Source of the DNA: Pegoplata infirma
Taxonomy: Eukaryota > Arthropoda > Insecta > Diptera > Anthomyiidae
DNA: 64,000 bases
Assembly (NCBI GenBank): GCA_963921195.1
Contig: CAWUER010000514.1
Location: forward strand, 3,720,001 to 3,784,000
Direction of reading: 5' to 3'
Shown one piece after another: positions 47,055-58,842 of the stretch. A program made the translations under genes and the position numbers. Below the pieces are notes generated by a model. The model was not told the DNA's origin and did not search any database. It worked only from the letters and a program-made list of their open reading frames with translations. Every line of letters starts with the position of its first letter. The stretch's first letter is position 1.

Positions 47055-48567
47055 AATTATGTTATCGTCTCTTACTCGAAGCGAGGTAAAAATATTGGAC
47101 TATACCAATTCCCAAATAGTGGCAATCGACACCGGTATTGCTAAACTTCAAACGGGTTCAATGAAATTAATACATATTGTGGAACTTGATAATTACCAGA
47201 GGTTTATTAATGATATTAGGGAGACACTGAGAGCAAGAATTGATACATCCCATCCCCTACATCCTTTCCTTATCCTTGAAATATCCCAATTGCAAAATAA
47301 ATTAAATGCGTTAAAACCTAGGTCTAAGAGATCCCTAAATTTTATTGGTTCGGCATGGAAATGGATTGCTGGTAATCCTGACCATGACGATTTTGAAATT
47401 ATACAGAATAAGACAAATGATGTTCTAAGAAACAATAATAAGCAGGTCATCATAAACAAATTATCAGTAGATAGAATGAATGAATTAACAGCAAAAATGA
47501 ATCAAATTATCAAAGTCGTCCAAAGGGACGAACGAACTCCTGAAAATTTGGAGATAACAAAATTAAAGTATAAATTGGATATTATAAAAGAGGAGATAAT
47601 AAACCTCCAATATGCCATTCATTGGGCTAAAGTTGGTGTTATAAACTCATTCATTCTGTCTCATGATGAAATGGAAGTAATAAGAAAATTGTTTGAAAAT
47701 GAAAATATCCCTTATTTGAATTTGGAAGAAATCTTAGAATTTAGTGAAATAAGAATAGCTTCTAATGGAAGTTCTTTAATTTATATTGTGAATATTCCAA
47801 CAACATGTAATAAATCTTGTAATAAAATTTTAATAGAACCTGTAAAAATTGGTAAATTCGCTAGTAAGATTCTATTCAATGAAATTTTAGTCTGCAATAG
47901 ACAAGTATTTGGATTAAAAAATAAATGTAAGAACTTAAATAAGTTGACGATATGCAAATATGACGAAATTGAGGATGTCAGTGAATCTGAATGCCTCCCG
48001 AATTTAATACGCAGCAAACCTTCAAATTGCACTCTAATAAATAATTTCCATATAGCCACTGTACAGGAGGTCCTTCCCGGGGCACTCTTATTAAATCAGT
48101 TTAATGGTACAATTTTCATTGGTCGAGAGCCATTTGATTTAAACGGTACTTTCCTCATAAAATTTTACAATGAAACTGTCTCAGTGAACGGTAAGGTTTT
48201 CTCAGTTTCGGAAATTAGCTTTGCTAACCCACTACCAGCCGTGGTACAACCAAAAGTGGGGAATCCACATGTGGAAGAGACCCTTACCTTGGAATTGATT
48301 AAGGAAATGCATATCAATAATACGGAAGCGATCGAGCTTTTGAATGTGGAAAGCAAATTGGGTGATACAATAACTTATGTTTTAGTAATCATAATGATTA
48401 CAGTTTTATTGTCCGTCAGTCTGAAAAAATCATGTCATCCAAGGAGTTCAGAATACCCACCAAAACCCAATGTTAATACTTCACTACCGTTAGGGGAAAT
48501 TGCATTGAGTGGGAATGAATTTATAGGACAACCTATAACGAAAATTACACAGATACCATATTTTTGA
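47055..48567 (+). CDS. env: Errantivirus envelope glycoprotein, main exon
   Basis: 502 codons from the internal ATG at 47059, or 512 with the predicted 5' exon. A furin-type RSKR motif at 47320-47331 precedes a hydrophobic, Gly-rich segment, as in the F-like fusion proteins of errantiviruses and baculoviruses. Helical heptad-like stretches follow (about 130-215), then several Cys residues and NxT/S glycosylation sites. One transmembrane helix lies at about 437-455 (48367-48423), with a 47-residue cytoplasmic tail. This is a class of membrane-fusion protein known to allow cell-to-cell passage in some gypsy-group elements; activity here is not demonstrated. The exon alone has no good signal peptide. 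Confidence 0.88.
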
Positions 48568-48584
48568 TTGAGGACAATCAATCT

Positions 48585-48595
48585 AAAGGGGGAAG
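48585..48595 (+). promoter_or_regulatory. Polypurine tract
   Basis: AAAGGGGGAAG lies directly against the AGTTAAC start of the 3' LTR, the expected primer site for plus-strand synthesis. This supports 48596 as the first base of the LTR. Confidence 0.88.
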
Positions 48596-48936
48596 AGTTA
48601 ACACAAATAATATTTGCTAACTTATGAATACCCCTCTTATTACCATTTCCGCTGCATTTGCATTTTATTAATTAAACTTATTTTTGTTCATTTACCTGTG
48701 TCGCAATAAACGTAACATGAGTAGTTTGTTTTGTTGCGACACAAATTCGCAGACAAAATTATTAATAATTTAAAACATTACGAGTAAGCATTTTTGTATT
48801 TCTTTTATTTTTAAGTTTAGAATAAGAACCAATACTTTTGAAAAAAGAAGTCAGTCGTAGTCAAGTACTCGAAACTGACAAAATAAAACTTAATTATAAA
48901 ACCCTTTAAAAGCGTATAGTTTTATTTTCGTTAATT
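48596..48936 (+). repeat. Errantivirus 3' LTR
   Basis: 341 bp, ending TTCGTTAATT, followed by the TATG duplication. It has AATAAA at 48882-48887. Two differences from the 5' LTR over 341 bases. Confidence 0.9.
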
Positions 48937-48940
48937 TATG
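48937..48940. repeat. TATG target-site duplication, right of errantivirus
   Basis: Matches 41182-41185 and fixes the right boundary of the element. Confidence 0.85.
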
Positions 48941-49099
48941 CAAATAACGATAAAAAGCATAAATGAAAATAATTGTAAGTTAGAGTGGTGTGTATGTTTG
49001 ACATATAGATGGCAGTGTCTATCGGTGTAAAATATAGAAAAATCATGTAAATAATTTAATAAAGAAAAAATAAAATAAATCAATGCAAGCGCCAGTACA
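48941..49099 (-). repeat. 5' tip of the outer element's 5' LTR
   Basis: 159 bp between the errantivirus and the satellite. On the minus strand it begins TGTACTGGC directly after the ATAT duplication, giving the TG start expected of an LTR whose far end is ...CTACA at 34930. No coding potential. Without the two nested insertions the LTR would be about 3.3 kb. Confidence 0.6.
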
Positions 49100-49103
49100 A
49101 TAT
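49100..49103. repeat. Target-site duplication ATAT, right
   Basis: Satellite resumes as atatcaaggttacc. The first four bases repeat 30149-30152, and the monomer phase continues exactly from the left block. Confidence 0.85.
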
Positions 49104-50366
49104 CAAGGTTACCATTATATCGATTTCAAATGCCTTTGCACGAATTTAAATCTTTTTCAATAAAGTTTAAATAGAATAAAAGAGATTGCTCGATTTTAAA
49201 TTTTTAAAAAAATTTATTTTTTCAAAAATGATAAACTTGTAATTTTTCGTAGTCTGGAGACCTTTTACTTTCAACGGCTGTATCTCTGCAACTATTGCTC
49301 CGATTTTGTCTAAATAACAAAAAAATAAAAGATTGAGACTTTATCTTTCCTCTGGAACCAAATGTGAGACAATCGGGCTGGTACTTACAGAGATATATGC
49401 ATTTATGCAAAGTTTTTTTTTCATTTTTATGAGAAACCCATTATTTAAGGTTTTTTGGAGAACCTAATTTTTAAATTGCTATAACTCGGTAAATAATGAT
49501 GCGATTTTGACTCTATAAAAACTAGAATGCATAAGTATATTAGCTTTATCATGACAGAAAAAATTTAAGACTATCAGACTAGTATTAACAGATATTTATG
49601 CATTCATATCAAAAATATTTTCGGGTTACTTGTAATAACTTGAAATGGCTATATCAAGGTTACCATTATTTCGATTTCAAATGCCTTCGCACGAATTTAA
49701 ATCTTTTTCAATAAAGTTTAAATAGAATAAAAGAGATTGCTCGATTTTAAATTTTTAAAAAAATTTATTTTTTCAAAAATGATAAACTTGTAATTTTTCG
49801 TAGTCTGTAGACCTTTTACTTTCAACGGCTGTATCTCTGCAACTATTGCTCCGATTTTGTCAAAATAACAAAAAAATAAAAGATTGAGACTTTATCTTTC
49901 CTCTGGAACCAAATGTGAGACAATCGGGCTGGTACTTACAGAGATATATGCATTTATGCAAAGTTTTTTTTTTCATTTTTATGAGAAACCCATTATTTAA
50001 GGTTTTTTGGAGACCCTAATTTTTAAATTGCTATAACTCGGTAAATAATGATCCGATTTTGACTCTATAAAAACTAGAAGGCATAAGTATATTAGCTTTA
50101 TCATGACAGAAAAAAATTAAGACTATCGGACTAGTATTAACAGATATTTATGCATTCATGTCAAAAATATTTTCGGGTTACTTGTAATAACTTGAAATGG
50201 CTATATCAAGGTTACCATTATTTCGATTTCAAATGCCTTTGCACGAATTTAAATCTTTTTCAATAAAGTTTAAATAGAATAAAAGAGATTGCTCGATTTT
50301 AAATTTTTAAAAAAATTTATTTTTTCAAAAATGATAAACTTGTAATTTTTCGTAGTCTGGAGACCT

Positions 50367-53227
50367 TTTACTTTCAACGGCTGTATCTCTGCAACTATTG
50401 CTCCGATTTTGTCAAAATAACAAAAAAATAAAAGATTGAGACTTTATCTTTCCTCTGGAACCAAATGTGAGACAATCGGGCTGGTACTTACAGAGATATA
50501 TGCATTTATGCAAAGTTTTTTTTTCATTTTTATGAGAAACCCATTATTTAAGGTTTTTTGGAGACCCTCATTTTTAAATTGCTATAACTCGGTAAATAAT
50601 GATGCGATTTTGACTCTATAAAAACTAGAAGGCATAAGTATATTAGCTTTATCATGACAGAAAAAAATTAAGACTATCGGACTAGTATTAACAGATATTT
50701 ATGCATTCATATCAAAAATATTTTCGGGTTACTTGTAATAACTTGAAATGGCTATATCAAGGTTACCATTATATCGATTTCAAATGCCTTTGCACGAATT
50801 TAAATCTTTTTCAATAAAGTTTAAATAGAATAAAAGAGATTGCTCGATTTTAAATTTTTAAAAAAATTTATTTTTTCAAAAATGATAAACTTGTAATTTT
50901 TCGTAGTCTGGAGACCTTTTACTTTCAACGGCTGTATCTCTGCAACTATTGCTCCGATTTTGTCAAAATAACAAAAAAATAAAAGATTGAGACTTTATCT
51001 TTCCTCTGGAACCAAATGTGAGACAATCGGGCTGGTACTTACAGAGATATATGCATTTATGCAAAGTTTTTTTTTCATTTTTATGAGAAACCCATTATTT
51101 AAGGTTTTTTGGAGACCCTAATTTTTAAATTGCTATAACTCGGTAAATATTGATCCGATTTTGACTCTATAAAAACTAGAAGGCATAAGTATATTAGCTT
51201 TATCATGACAGAAAAAAATTAAGACTATCGGACTAGTATTAACAGATATTTATGCATTCATATCAAAAATATTTTCGGGTTACTTGTAATAACTTGAAAT
51301 GGCTATATCAAGGTTACCATTATATCGATTTCAAATGCCTTTGCACGAATTTAAATCTTTTTCAATAAAGTTTAAATAGAATAAAATAGATTGCTCGATT
51401 TTAAATTTTTAAAAAAATTTATTTTTTCAAAAATGATAAACTTGTAATTTTTCGTAGTCTGGAGACCTTTTACTTTCAACGGCTGTATCTCTGCAACTAT
51501 TGCTCCGATTTTGTCAAAATAACAAAAAAATAAAAGATTGAGACTTTATCTTTCCTCTGGAACCAAATGTGAGACAATCGGGCTGGTACTTACAGAGATA
51601 TATGCATTTATGCAAAGTTTTTTTTTCATTTTTATGAGAAACCCATTATTTAAGGTTTTTTGGAGACCCTAATTTTTAAATTGCTATAACTCGGTAAATA
51701 ATGATGCGATTTTGACTCTATAAAAACTAGAATGCATAAGTATATTAGCTTTATCATGACAGAAAAAATTTAAGACTATCAGACTAGTATTAACAGATAT
51801 TTATGCATTCATATCAAAAATATTTTCGGGTTACTTGTAATAACTTGAAATGGCTATATCAAGGTTACCATTATTTCGATTTCAAATGCCTTCGCACGAA
51901 TTTAAATCTTTTTCAATAAAGTTTAAATAGAATAAAAGAGATTGCTCGATTTTAAATTTTTAAAAAAATTTATTTTTTCAAAAATGATAAACTTGTAATT
52001 TTTCGTAGTCTGGAGACCTTTTACTTTCAACGGCTGTATCTCTGCAACTATTGCTCCGATTTTGTCAAAATAACAAAAAAATAAAAGATTGAGACTTTAT
52101 CTTTCCTCTGGAACCAAATGTGAGACAATCGGGCTGGTACTTACAGAGATATATGCATTTATGCAAAGTTTTTTTTCATTTTTATGAGAAACCCATTATT
52201 TAAGGTTTTTTGGAGACCCTAATTTTTAAATTGCTATAACTCGGTAAATAATGATCCGATTTTGACTCTATAAAAACTAGAAGGCATAAGTATATTAGCT
52301 TTATCATGACAGAAAAAAATTAAGACTATCGGACTAGTATTAACAGATATTTATGCATTCATGTCAAAAATATTTTCGGGTTACTTGTAATAACTTGAAA
52401 TGGCTATATCAAGGTTACCATTATTTCGATTTCAAATGCCTTTGCACGAATTTAAATCTTTTTCAATAAAGTTTAAATAGAATAAAAGAGATTGCTCGAT
52501 TTTAAATTTTTAAAAAAATTTATTTTTTCAAAAATGATAAACTTGTAATTTTTCGTAGTCTGGAGACCTTTTACTTTCAACGGCTGTATCTCTGCAACTA
52601 TTGCTCCGATTTTGTCAAAATAACAAAAAAATAAAAGATTGAGACTTTATCTTTCCTCTGGAACCAAATGTGAGTCAATCGGCCTGGTACTTACAGAGAT
52701 ATATGCATTTATGCAAAGTTTTTTTTTCATTTTTATGAGAAACCCATTATTTAAGGTTTTTTGGAGACCCTCATTTTTAAATTGCTATAACTCGGTAAAT
52801 AATGATCCGATTTTGACTCTATAAAAACTAGAAGGCATAAGTATATTAGCTTTATCATGACAGAAAAAAATTAAGACTATCGGACTAGTATTAACAGATA
52901 TTTATGCATTCATATCAAAAATATTTTCGGGTTACTTGTAATAACTTGAAATGGCTATATCAAGGTTACCATTATATCGATTTCAAATGCCTTTGCACGA
53001 ATTTAAATCTTTTTCAATAAAGTTTAAATAGAATAAAAGAGATTGCTCGATTTTAAATTTTTAAAAAAATTTATTTTTTTATTTCGATTTCAAATGCCTT
53101 TGCACGAATTTAAATCTTTTTCAATAAAGTTTAAATAGAATAAAAGAGATTGCTCGATTTTAAATTTTTAAAAAAATTTATTTTTTCAAAAATGATAAAC
53201 TTGTAATTTTTCGTAGTCTGGAGACCT
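50367..53227. repeat. 2861-bp higher-order unit, copy 1
   Basis: Five monomers plus a net 106 bp. Near 53079 the monomer breaks off in the T-run of 'atttatttttt' and jumps to 'tatttcgatttcaaatgcc', an internal position, then completes the monomer again. Private variants are 'gtaaatattgatcc' (51148), 'aataaaatagattgc' (51382) and 'gtgagtcaatcggcc' (52668). Confidence 0.9.
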
Positions 53228-56088
53228 TTTACTTTCAACGGCTGTATCTCTGCAACTATTGCTCCGATTTTGTCAAAATAACAAAAAAATAAAAGATTGA
53301 GACTTTATCTTTCCTCTGGAACCAAATGTGAGACAATCGGGCTGGTACTTACAGAGATATATGCATTTATGCAAAGTTTTTTTTTCATTTTTATGAGAAA
53401 CCCATTATTTAAGGTTTTTTGGAGACCCTCATTTTTAAATTGCTATAACTCGGTAAATAATGATGCGATTTTGACTCTATAAAAACTAGAAGGCATAAGT
53501 ATATTAGCTTTATCATGACAGAAAAAAATTAAGACTATCGGACTAGTATTAACAGATATTTATGCATTCATATCAAAAATATTTTCGGGTTACTTGTAAT
53601 AACTTGAAATGGCTATATCAAGGTTACCATTATATCGATTTCAAATGCCTTTGCACGAATTTAAATCTTTTTCAATAAAGTTTAAATAGAATAAAAGAGA
53701 TTGCTCGATTTTAAATTTTTAAAAAAATTTATTTTTTCAAAAATGATAAACTTGTAATTTTTCGTAGTCTGGAGACCTTTTACTTTCAACGGCTGTATCT
53801 CTGCAACTATTGCTCCGATTTTGTCAAAATAACAAAAAAATAAAAGATTGAGACTTTATCTTTCCTCTGGAACCAAATGTGAGACAATCGGGCTGGTACT
53901 TACAGAGATATATGCATTTATGCAAAGTTTTTTTTTCATTTTTATGAGAAACCCATTATTTAAGGTTTTTTGGAGACCCTAATTTTTAAATTGCTATAAC
54001 TCGGTAAATATTGATCCGATTTTGACTCTATAAAAACTAGAAGGCATAAGTATATTAGCTTTATCATGACAGAAAAAAATTAAGACTATCGGACTAGTAT
54101 TAACAGATATTTATGCATTCATATCAAAAATATTTTCGGGTTACTTGTAATAACTTGAAATGGCTATATCAAGGTTACCATTATATCGATTTCAAATGCC
54201 TTTGCACGAATTTAAATCTTTTTCAATAAAGTTTAAATAGAATAAAATAGATTGCTCGATTTTAAATTTTTAAAAAAATTTATTTTTTCAAAAATGATAA
54301 ACTTGTAATTTTTCGTAGTCTGGAGACCTTTTACTTTCAACGGCTGTATCTCTGCAACTATTGCTCCGATTTTGTCAAAATAACAAAAAAATAAAAGATT
54401 GAGACTTTATCTTTCCTCTGGAACCAAATGTGAGACAATCGGGCTGGTACTTACAGAGATATATGCATTTATGCAAAGTTTTTTTTTCATTTTTATGAGA
54501 AACCCATTATTTAAGGTTTTTTGGAGACCCTAATTTTTAAATTGCTATAACTCGGTAAATAATGATGCGATTTTGACTCTATAAAAACTAGAATGCATAA
54601 GTATATTAGCTTTATCATGACAGAAAAAATTTAAGACTATCAGACTAGTATTAACAGATATTTATGCATTCATATCAAAAATATTTTCGGGTTACTTGTA
54701 ATAACTTGAAATGGCTATATCAAGGTTACCATTATTTCGATTTCAAATGCCTTCGCACGAATTTAAATCTTTTTCAATAAAGTTTAAATAGAATAAAAGA
54801 GATTGCTCGATTTTAAATTTTTAAAAAAATTTATTTTTTCAAAAATGATAAACTTGTAATTTTTCGTAGTCTGGAGACCTTTTACTTTCAACGGCTGTAT
54901 CTCTGCAACTATTGCTCCGATTTTGTCAAAATAACAAAAAAATAAAAGATTGAGACTTTATCTTTCCTCTGGAACCAAATGTGAGACAATCGGGCTGGTA
55001 CTTACAGAGATATATGCATTTATGCAAAGTTTTTTTTCATTTTTATGAGAAACCCATTATTTAAGGTTTTTTGGAGACCCTAATTTTTAAATTGCTATAA
55101 CTCGGTAAATAATGATCCGATTTTGACTCTATAAAAACTAGAAGGCATAAGTATATTAGCTTTATCATGACAGAAAAAAATTAAGACTATCGGACTAGTA
55201 TTAACAGATATTTATGCATTCATGTCAAAAATATTTTCGGGTTACTTGTAATAACTTGAAATGGCTATATCAAGGTTACCATTATTTCGATTTCAAATGC
55301 CTTTGCACGAATTTAAATCTTTTTCAATAAAGTTTAAATAGAATAAAAGAGATTGCTCGATTTTAAATTTTTAAAAAAATTTATTTTTTCAAAAATGATA
55401 AACTTGTAATTTTTCGTAGTCTGGAGACCTTTTACTTTCAACGGCTGTATCTCTGCAACTATTGCTCCGATTTTGTCAAAATAACAAAAAAATAAAAGAT
55501 TGAGACTTTATCTTTCCTCTGGAACCAAATGTGAGTCAATCGGCCTGGTACTTACAGAGATATATGCATTTATGCAAAGTTTTTTTTTCATTTTTATGAG
55601 AAACCCATTATTTAAGGTTTTTTGGAGACCCTCATTTTTAAATTGCTATAACTCGGTAAATAATGATCCGATTTTGACTCTATAAAAACTAGAAGGCATA
55701 AGTATATTAGCTTTATCATGACAGAAAAAAATTAAGACTATCGGACTAGTATTAACAGATATTTATGCATTCATATCAAAAATATTTTCGGGTTACTTGT
55801 AATAACTTGAAATGGCTATATCAAGGTTACCATTATATCGATTTCAAATGCCTTTGCACGAATTTAAATCTTTTTCAATAAAGTTTAAATAGAATAAAAG
55901 AGATTGCTCGATTTTAAATTTTTAAAAAAATTTATTTTTTTATTTCGATTTCAAATGCCTTTGCACGAATTTAAATCTTTTTCAATAAAGTTTAAATAGA
56001 ATAAAAGAGATTGCTCGATTTTAAATTTTTAAAAAAATTTATTTTTTCAAAAATGATAAACTTGTAATTTTTCGTAGTCTGGAGACCT
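53228..56088. repeat. 2861-bp higher-order unit, copy 2
   Basis: Exact-offset repeat of copy 1 with the same partial-monomer junction at 55940 and the same private variants at +2861. I saw no difference in the stretches compared. Confidence 0.9.
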
Positions 56089-58842
56089 TTTACTTTCAAC
56101 GGCTGTATCTCTGCAACTATTGCTCCGATTTTGTCAAAATAACAAAAAAATAAAAGATTGAGACTTTATCTTTCCTCTGGAACCAAATGTGAGACAATCG
56201 GGCTGGTACTTACAGAGATATATGCATTTATGCAAAGTTTTTTTTTAATTTTTATGAGAAACCCATTATTTAAGGTTTTTTGGAGACCCTCATTTTTAAA
56301 TTGCTATAACTCGGTAAATAATGATGCGATTTTGACTCTATAAAAACTAGAAGGCATAAGTATATTAGCTTTATCATGACAGAAAAAAATTAAGACTATC
56401 GGACTAGTATTAACAGATATTTATGCATTCATATCAAAAATATTTTCGGGTTACTTGTAATAACTTGAAATGGCTATATCAAGGTTACCATTATATCGAT
56501 TTCAAATGCCTTTGCACGAATTTAAATCTTTTTCAATAAAGTTTAAATAGAATAAAAGAGATTGCTCGATTTTAAATTTTTAAAAAAATTTATTTTTTCA
56601 AAAATGATAAACTTGTAATTTTTCGTAGTCTGGAGACCTTTTACTTTCAACGGCTGTATCTCTGCAACTATTGCTCCGATTTTGTCAAAATAACAAAAAA
56701 ATAAAAGATTGAGACTTTATCTTTCCTCTGGAACCAAATGTGAGACAATCGGGCTGGTACTTACAGAGATATATGCATTTATGCAAAGTTTTTTTTTCAT
56801 TTTTATGAGAAACCCATTATTTAAGGTTTTTTGGAGACCCTAATTTTTAAATTGCTATAACTCGGTAAATATTGATCCGATTTTGACTCTATAAAAACTA
56901 GAAGGCATAAGTATATTAGCTTTATCATGACAGAAAAAAATTAAGACTATCGGACTAGTATTAACAGATATTTATGCATTCATATCAAAAATATTTTCGG
57001 GTTACTTGTAATAACTTGAAATGGCTATATCAAGGTTACCATTATATCGATTTCAAATGCCTTTGCACGAATTTAAATCTTTTTCAATAAAGTTTAAATA
57101 GAATAAAATAGATTGCTCGATTTTAAATTTTTAAAAAAATTTATTTTTTCAAAAATGATAAACTTGTAATTTTTCGTAGTCTGGAGACCTTTTACTTTCA
57201 ACGGCTGTATCTCTGCAACTATTGCTCCGATTTTGTCAAAATAACAAAAAAATAAAAGATTGAGACTTTATCTTTCCTCTGGAACCAAATGTGAGACAAT
57301 CGGGCTGGTACTTACAGAGATATATGCATTTATGCAAAGTTTTTTTTTCATTTTTATGAGAAACCCATTATTTAAGGTTTTTTGGAGACCCTAATTTTTA
57401 AATTGCTATAACTCGGTAAATAATGATGCGATTTTGACTCTATAAAAACTAGAATGCATAAGTATATTAGCTTTATCATGACAGAAAAAATTTAAGACTA
57501 TCAGACTAGTATTAACAGATATTTATGCATTCATATCAAAAATATTTTCGGGTTACTTGTAATAACTTGAAATGGCTATATCAAGGTTACCATTATTTCG
57601 ATTTCAAATGCCTTCGCACGAATTTAAATCTTTTTCAATAAAGTTTAAATAGAATAAAAGAGATTGCTCGATTTTAAATTTTTAAAAAAATTTATTTTTT
57701 CAAAAATGATAAACTTGTAATTTTTCGTAGTCTGGAGACCTTTTACTTTCAACGGCTGTATCTCTGCAACTATTGCTCCGATTTTGTCAAAATAACAAAA
57801 AAATAAAAGATTGAGACTTTATCTTTCCTCTGGAACCAAATGTGAGACAATCGGGCTGGTACTTACAGAGATATATGCATTTATGCAAAGTTTTTTTTCA
57901 TTTTTATGAGAAACCCATTATTTAAGGTTTTTTGGAGACCCTAATTTTTAAATTGCTATAACTCGGTAAATAATGATCCGATTTTGACTCTATAAAAACT
58001 AGAAGGCATAAGTATATTAGCTTTATCATGACAGAAAAAAATTAAGACTATCGGACTAGTATTAACAGATATTTATGCATTCATGTCAAAAATATTTTCG
58101 GGTTACTTGTAATAACTTGAAATGGCTATATCAAGGTTACCATTATTTCGATTTCAAATGCCTTTGCACGAATTTAAATCTTTTTCAATAAAGTTTAAAT
58201 AGAATAAAAGAGATTGCTCGATTTTAAATTTTTAAAAAAATTTATTTTTTCAAAAATGATAAACTTGTAATTTTTCGTAGTCTGGAGACCTTTTACTTTC
58301 AACGGCTGTATCTCTGCAACTATTGCTCCGATTTTGTCAAAATAACAAAAAAATAAAAGATTGAGACTTTATCTTTCCTCTGGAACCAAATGTGAGTCAA
58401 TCGGCCTGGTACTTACAGAGATATATGCATTTATGCAAAGTTTTTTTTTCATTTTTATGAGAAACCCATTATTTAAGGTTTTTTGGAGACCCTCATTTTT
58501 AAATTGCTATAACTCGGTAAATAATGATCCGATTTTGACTCTATAAAAACTAGAAGGCATAAGTATATTAGCTTTATCATGACAGAAAAAAATTAAGACT
58601 ATCGGACTAGTATTAACAGATATTTATGCATTCATATCAAAAATATTTTCGGGTTACTTGTAATAACTTGAAATGGCTATATCAAGGTTACCATTATATC
58701 GATTTCAAATGCCTTTGCACGAATTTAAATCTTTTTCAATAAAGTTTAAATAGAATAAAAGAGATTGCTCGATTTTAAATTTTTAAAAAAATTTATTTTT
58801 TCAAAAATGATAAACTTGTAATTTTTCGTAGTCTGGAGACCT
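56089..58842. repeat. 2861-bp higher-order unit, copy 3 (without the junction)
   Basis: Same five monomers and private variants at a further +2861, but the last monomer is complete and the 106-bp addition is absent, so it is 2754 bp long. One private change is a T-run running into 'aattttt' at about 56246. Confidence 0.85.

Larger units (their letters stand above)
41186..48936 (+). mobile_element. Full-length errantivirus-like endogenous retrovirus
   Basis: A 7751-bp element with 341-bp LTRs starting AGTTAAC, a tRNA-Lys primer site, gag, pol and env, a polypurine tract and a TATG duplication. Gag lacks zinc knuckles, pol is in the -1 frame after a T-TTT-TTA heptamer, and env is reached by splicing. 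All three are known errantivirus (gypsy-group) traits. The LTRs differ at two positions only, and no stop or frameshift interrupts any of the three frames, so this insertion is recent and may be competent or very nearly so. It lies in the antisense orientation relative to the outer element. Confidence 0.93.
30153..49099 (-). mobile_element. Outer minus-strand LTR retrotransposon with RING-Gag, carrying nested insertions
   Basis: The whole 18.9-kb interruption of the satellite begins with TG (minus strand, 49099), ends with CA (minus strand, 30153) and is flanked by ATAT. The internal order on the minus strand is 5' LTR, tRNA-Lys primer site, leader, gag with RING finger and zinc knuckle, protease, 3' LTR end. 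Two later elements (foldback, errantivirus) lie in the 5' LTR. The element lacks reverse transcriptase, RNase H, integrase and a polypurine tract, so it is defective as it stands. The DTGA protease and the zinc-knuckle Gag fit the Ty3/gypsy group; the clade is not resolved. Long LTRs and a tRNA-Lys primer recall the Osvaldo/Ulysses group, but this is not shown. Confidence 0.7.

Noticed and set aside
46972..47058. Env starting upstream of 47059 within the pol 3' end
   Set aside because: This stretch contains the polypyrimidine tract and acceptor; the apparent hydrophobic residues are translation of intron.
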